From: Priapulus caudatus | Taxonomy: Eukaryota > Priapulida > Priapulimorpha > Priapulimorphida > Priapulidae | Direction of reading: 5' to 3' | Length of the DNA stretch: 28,229 nucleotides | Assembly (NCBI RefSeq): GCF_000485595.1 | Contig: NW_014577347.1 | Span: 138,836 to 167,064, forward strand | Shown: in pieces, positions 24,302-28,229 of the stretch | Layout: every line of letters begins with the position of its first letter | How positions within the stretch are numbered: position 1 is the stretch's first letter | Made by a program: the position numbers and the translations under genes | The notes under the pieces: generated by a model | Databases searched by the model: none | Told to the model about the DNA's origin: nothing | The model's input: only the letters and a program-made list of their open reading frames with translations

Positions 24302-24597
24302 CATTAGCCCTCCTCCTCTTGAGACGAGAGACGCGATTTTCGAGTAGTTCAGTCTTCGTCAGAGCGAGAGAGTTACGGAACTACTTCAGAGATGCAAAGT
24401 TACGAGAGCAGAGAGTCTCTCGAGTCGAGAGAGTGACTCGTACGCAGATCGCTAGAGAGCAGAGTCAGAGGCTCTCTGGTCTCAGCCGTGATCGAGAGAG
24501 AGAGAGAGAAGAGAGACGTCAGATCCGAGAGATTCAGAGAGAGAAGAGAAAGTCAGAGAGAGATGAGCATCGAGAGATTCAATGCGAGGATGACGCG

Positions 24598-24632
<35 letters not shown>

Positions 24633-24690
24633 CGAAATGAAGAGGAGAGAGAGAGAGCAGACGAGTCGAGAGGCGGAATACGTACTGCGA
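24302..24690. repeat. Degenerate GA-rich sequence
   Basis: Continues the purine bias but with more complex sequence between GAGAGA runs, including short palindromes such as CTCTCGAGTCGAGAG. The 124-codon Arg/Glu-rich frame across it is most likely a by-product of GA repeats. Confidence 0.8.
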
Positions 24691-25400
24691 TGACTCTCTC
24701 GTTTGTCGATTTTCTCTCGCGATCGTTTTGTTCTGCTGTCCGCTTCTCATATCCTACCTCGCTCTCGAGGGTCTCGCCGTGTCTGTCAGCCGCGCGCGTA
24801 CGTGTGTGTATGTGTGTGCGCGCGCGCGCGTGTTGTCTTTGTCCCCGCGCGCGCGTGTGCTCTGTTCTTCTCTGCTGCTTTTCATCGTCTGCGTGCACTC
24901 GTTGCTGTGTGCTTGTCGCTCATCTCGTCGTGCTCTCTGCGTGTCGTGTGCGTGTGTCTTCGCTGTCGTCGTGCGTGTGCGTGTGCGTGTTGCGTGCGTG
25001 TGCGTCTCTGCGTGTGCGTGTGGCGTGTCTGTTGCTCGTCTCGCGCGCGCACGTGTGTGTGCGCTGCGTGTGTGTTGTGTGTGTGTTGTGTGTGCTGCGT
25101 GTGCGTTGTGCGTGTGCTCGTGTGCTGTGTGTGTCGTGTGCGTTGCGTGTGGTGTGCGTGTGCGTGTGCTGGGTGTGCGTGTGCGGTGCGTGTCGTGTCG
25201 TGCGTCGTGTGCTCGCTCTGTGTCTCGTGTGCGTGTGTCGCGTGTGCTGTGCGTCGCTCTTGTGCTCGTTTTCGCATTCTAGCCGTCTACGCGACTCTCG
25301 CTCTGGCTGCGCTTGCTCGGCCTTCGCATCTTCGTCATCTCATTCCTCTTCGTGCATAATTCGCTCCTCTTCGGTGCTTGCTAATTAGCCCAGCCATCAC
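24691..25400. repeat. CT-, GC- and GT-rich low-complexity sequence
   Basis: The plus strand abruptly becomes pyrimidine-rich (CTCTCG motifs), then passes into irregular GTGC/GTGT repeats (about 24,800-25,260) and back to CTCG-rich sequence. All three plus-strand frames stay open for long distances because the repeats lack stop codons. The Cys/Val/Arg-rich products are not credible proteins. Confidence 0.85.
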
Positions 25401-25734
25401 TTTCTCGCTCGATGATACTCCTGTGCACATCATGAGATGCATGTTAGCGTGAAATCTGAAATAGCGAAAACGCTCATTAAATTTGACGGGGATTCGTAGC
25501 AAGTCACCTCACAGGCTGGTTATGCTTTTTATATTATATATAGGCACCGCTTTTCATAGGTATCATATCACTCGTCGTGGGGGCACCACTCGTGAGAGCG
25601 AGTGCAAATCCCGGCAGGTGTGGTGTGTGTGTGTGTGTGCGTGTGCGTGCGTCCAGCGTGTGTGTGTGCGGCGCTGACTCTGTGGCGTAGTTTGCCATGA
25701 AATGCAGGTTCCTACAGGTTTTTTCTCCTCACAT
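25401..25734. other. Short unique stretch with a GT tract
   Basis: About 330 bases separating two low-complexity blocks. It contains (GT)n at about 25,620-25,667. A piece ending GAGTGCAAATCCCGGCAGG is loosely like a tRNA T-arm/B-box, but acceptor and anticodon stems cannot be formed, so no tRNA or SINE is called. Confidence 0.5.
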
Positions 25735-26340
25735 CGTCGCTCTCTCTTCTGTCAGTCTTCATACAGACATCATCCCTACTGTCTCCCCTCACTCCTTCGT
25801 TCTTTCCTCTTCGCTCTCTCTCTGTCCCTCTTTGCTCCTCGGTCCGGCTCTCGTTTTCGTCTCTTGTCTTGCTCGCTCTCTCGTCTCTCTCTTCTCGTGT
25901 TCTTCGGGGCTTCTCATTTCTTCACTCTTCGTCACTCTCTCTCTCTCCCTCTTCCTCCCTCTATGCTCCAGACCTCTCATATCTTATCGCTGCTCTCTGT
26001 TACTTGCCTCTCGGTCCTGGTCTCTCTCTCCCTCTCTCTCTGTCTCATCTCTCCTTGCTCTCTCACTCTCTTCTCTCTTTCCTCTCTCTTCTCTTCTCTC
26101 TCTCTCCTCTCTTTCTTTTGCTGCTGCTTTCTTGCCTGCTCGTGGCTATCCTGCTTCTCGTATCGCTTCGGAGCTTCTTCATCTGCTCTCGTTCGCGCGC
26201 TTCTCTCTCCATCGCAGTATCGCTCCTCTCACTCTCTTCTCATCACCGGAGCGGTGTGCGTCTCAGCTACTGGGTCACCTCTCTGGCTGATGATCTCTCT
26301 CCATGTTTCTCGCTCTATATCGGCTCTCCATTCTGCCCTC
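25735..26340. repeat. Pyrimidine-strand CT-rich array
   Basis: About 600 bases dominated by C and T on the plus strand with CTCTCT runs and varied interruptions. It is the opposite strand bias to the (GA)n array at 23,670-24,301. Overlapping Ser/Leu-rich frames are artefacts. Confidence 0.9.
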
Positions 26341-26490
26341 ACTCATTTGCGCTGGCGATCGCTTCCACGCTGCGTGACAATCCATCGGTGATGAAGGACA
26401 ATTGAATTCCACCTTGGGGTGTATAATTCGCTCGCGTAATTGTCCGATCGCAGGATGTCTCTGCTGCCTGTGAGAGAAAGGGCACCGTTG

Positions 26491-26828
<338 letters not shown>

Positions 26829-27512
26829 TCACGCATAATATTTGTGTAATTAATATTTGTTGGCGTCTCCGGGAGTCGTTTTATTATGTGCTATAGTCAA
26901 TGTCAACAGGGCTTCCCAAGGTTAAAGACACTTGTTTCTTGTTCCCCCCCCCCTGCGGCAACGGAAGGAATTAAATCGTGAAAAAGTAATTGTAAACCGC
27001 GCGCGTGTATTTATACAGCAAACACTTTAACAGTCGTGTAATCTAAGTTACATATGCTGCAGGTGTCATTATATGACGGTACATGCGGGTATGACAATTG
27101 ATTTTGAAATCGGAGACGTGAAAACGCACAACTATAGTGACGCATAGTAAATGCCGGTATATGCAAATTTTCGTGTTGTCGTTACGGCAACGACTTTTGA
27201 TTACCGAGTCGAGTTTGAAGGTTATTTCCAGAAATGTTGTCGATTAGAGACAATTCACGCAATATTATTCCGTGTGCATTTGCACTGCAATTACAGTCGT
27301 AATATGCGTAGAATTTTGAATAGCAGGTTTACGCCGTAGACAGTTCGCTGTTCTACCGATAAGAGTGCTTAATAGGTATATGACGAAATAGATCCACCAC
27401 GAAATCGCAGACACTTCTACAGATTTGATCATCTGAACTTTTTGTTTAAGCTAATTGTAGTATGTACACGCGAGTTATGTCACCGTAGCAAATTCTGATT
27501 GGTAATATATAG
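26829..27512. other. Non-coding AT-rich stretch
   Basis: About 680 bases with no supported feature apart from a poly-C run at about 26,945-26,953. Small frames (for example 27,151-27,339) show no family resemblance. Confidence 0.55.
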
Positions 27513-27514
27513 TA

Positions 27515-27667
27515 CAGTGGTCCCCGCTTTATGGGGCCTTGGATCAATGGGCGCATTGCTTAAACGACATGCCTTTGAAAAACAATCCTCATGTATGTTG
27601 TTATGCGTTACATGTGTTATGTGTTACTTACCTCAGCTTACCTGTCCAGATGAATCCGGGACCCCTG
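27515..27667. mobile_element. Pogo/Tigger-like MITE, ~153 bp
   Basis: The left end CAGTGGTCCCCGCTTTATG and the right end GGGACCCCTG form terminal inverted repeats (CAGTGGTCCC against CAGGGGTCCC). They are flanked by TA dinucleotides (27,513-27,514 and 27,668-27,669). A CAGT(G/A)GTCCC start with TA duplication is typical of pogo/Tigger members of the Tc1/mariner superfamily. There is no coding capacity. The 76-codon frame overlapping it is not considered a gene. The boundary could be two bases wider on each side, because GTACAG...CTGTAC is also flanked by TA. Confidence 0.6.
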
Positions 27668-27669
27668 TA

Positions 27670-28147
27670 CTATCTATAGCTGTTTGGATCGATTTAGCGA
27701 TATCCTTTAAAGCGTTTCTGACGGTGTGATAGTGTTGAAGAAGTTTAAGATTACCAATATAGGCATTATTGGCATGCAGTCTGGTGCATTTTCTCAAGTT
27801 ATATGCATTTAGCAGCTGGCAAGCTTGTATCCGTGAGGTTTGATATAGTGACGTAAATTGTGTTTATACCCTACTTCGGAAATAAGGTGTAGAGGCGAAT
27901 ATAAAAAGTTGGCAACGCAGGCAAGCAGAATAAAAAGGCACATTTCGCAGTTTACGACATATAAAGTAGATAGATGCACTATACACATATTTCTTTCTTT
28001 CTACGTATACGACCGGAAAAAAAAACAAGTTTGTTGCAGCGAAGCGCCTGCTGAGTGGTTGTGCGATGAACAAATAATACAAAAAAGCTGTTTATCTTTG
28101 TTGAGCATCTGAAGCCCTGCACAGCAACCTGTAACGTACGCTGAAAG
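27670..28147. other. Non-coding, nothing recognised
   Basis: About 480 AT-rich bases. Two overlapping frames on opposite strands (about 27,858-28,112) are judged to be chance. Confidence 0.55.
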
Positions 28148-28161
28148 TCTCTCTTTCCTCC

Positions 28162-28202
<41 letters not shown>

Positions 28203-28229
28203 TCTTCTTCTTCTCTCTCTCTCTCTCTC
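28148..28229. repeat. (CT)n / (CTT)n microsatellite at the window end
   Basis: CT repeats with a short CTT block (about 28,198-28,212), running off the right edge. Confidence 0.95.

Noticed and set aside
23404-24347. Ser/Leu-rich 261- and 193-codon frames and Glu/Arg-rich frames
   Set aside because: They are read through (GA)n/(CT)n repeats that cannot contain stop codons. Composition is dictated entirely by the dinucleotide.
25560-25620. tRNA- or SINE-like B-box (GTGCAAATCCCGG)
   Set aside because: No acceptor, D or anticodon stems can be drawn, and no A-box lies at the right distance.
24690-26405. Plus-strand frames of 178-232 codons rich in Cys/Val/Arg or Ser/Leu
   Set aside because: Low-complexity CT/GTGC sequence is open in all three frames at once, with no coding bias beyond the repeats.

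Overview
The window is nuclear DNA of a metazoan, probably an aquatic invertebrate. The basis is an intron-rich cathepsin L-type protease gene with GT-AG introns and a TATA promoter, a CpG-rich NRF-1-type promoter, MITE-like elements and very heavy simple-sequence DNA. I cannot name the species. There are no prokaryotic-type operons, rRNA, CRISPR or convincing tRNA genes.

Layout. (1) 1-4,690 begins in a (GT)n tract and carries the promoter, 5'UTR exon and coding exons 2-6 of a cathepsin L-like cysteine protease in clean sequence. (2) 4,800-5,790 is clean non-coding sequence. (3) 5,791-8,890 is a tandem array of a roughly 40-bp satellite. (4) 8,912-14,690 is a second copy of segment 1, full of single-base insertions and deletions, with a 25-N gap at 10,018-10,042 that has the same ~40 bp on both sides. 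(5) 14,744-15,805 is clean sequence again, with exons 7-9 and the stop codon, followed by two AATAAA signals. (6) 16,000-18,900 is mostly non-coding, with a MITE-like element and a possible LINE fragment. (7) 18,890-19,568 is a CpG-rich promoter and the first coding exon of a second plus-strand gene that leaves the window. (8) 19,569-28,229 holds a 393-bp hairpin element, a pogo-like MITE and about 3 kb of purine/pyrimidine-strand microsatellites.

The clean exons 2-6 joined to exons 7-9 give a complete 331-residue preprocathepsin L with all expected motifs and consistent splice phases. Intron 6 then measures about 10.1 kb, while every other intron is under 550 bp. The error-rich block (about 5,790-14,690) begins and ends abruptly. 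The best reading is that an uncorrected long read, possibly from another haplotype or a recent tandem paralogue, was used to fill a gap inside intron 6. A true tandem partial duplication is the main alternative.

I did not find a convincing new biological system. The points most worth checking are the duplication and gap-fill, the satellite, the nested palindromes around two MITE-like elements, and the purine-to-pyrimidine switch near 24,690.
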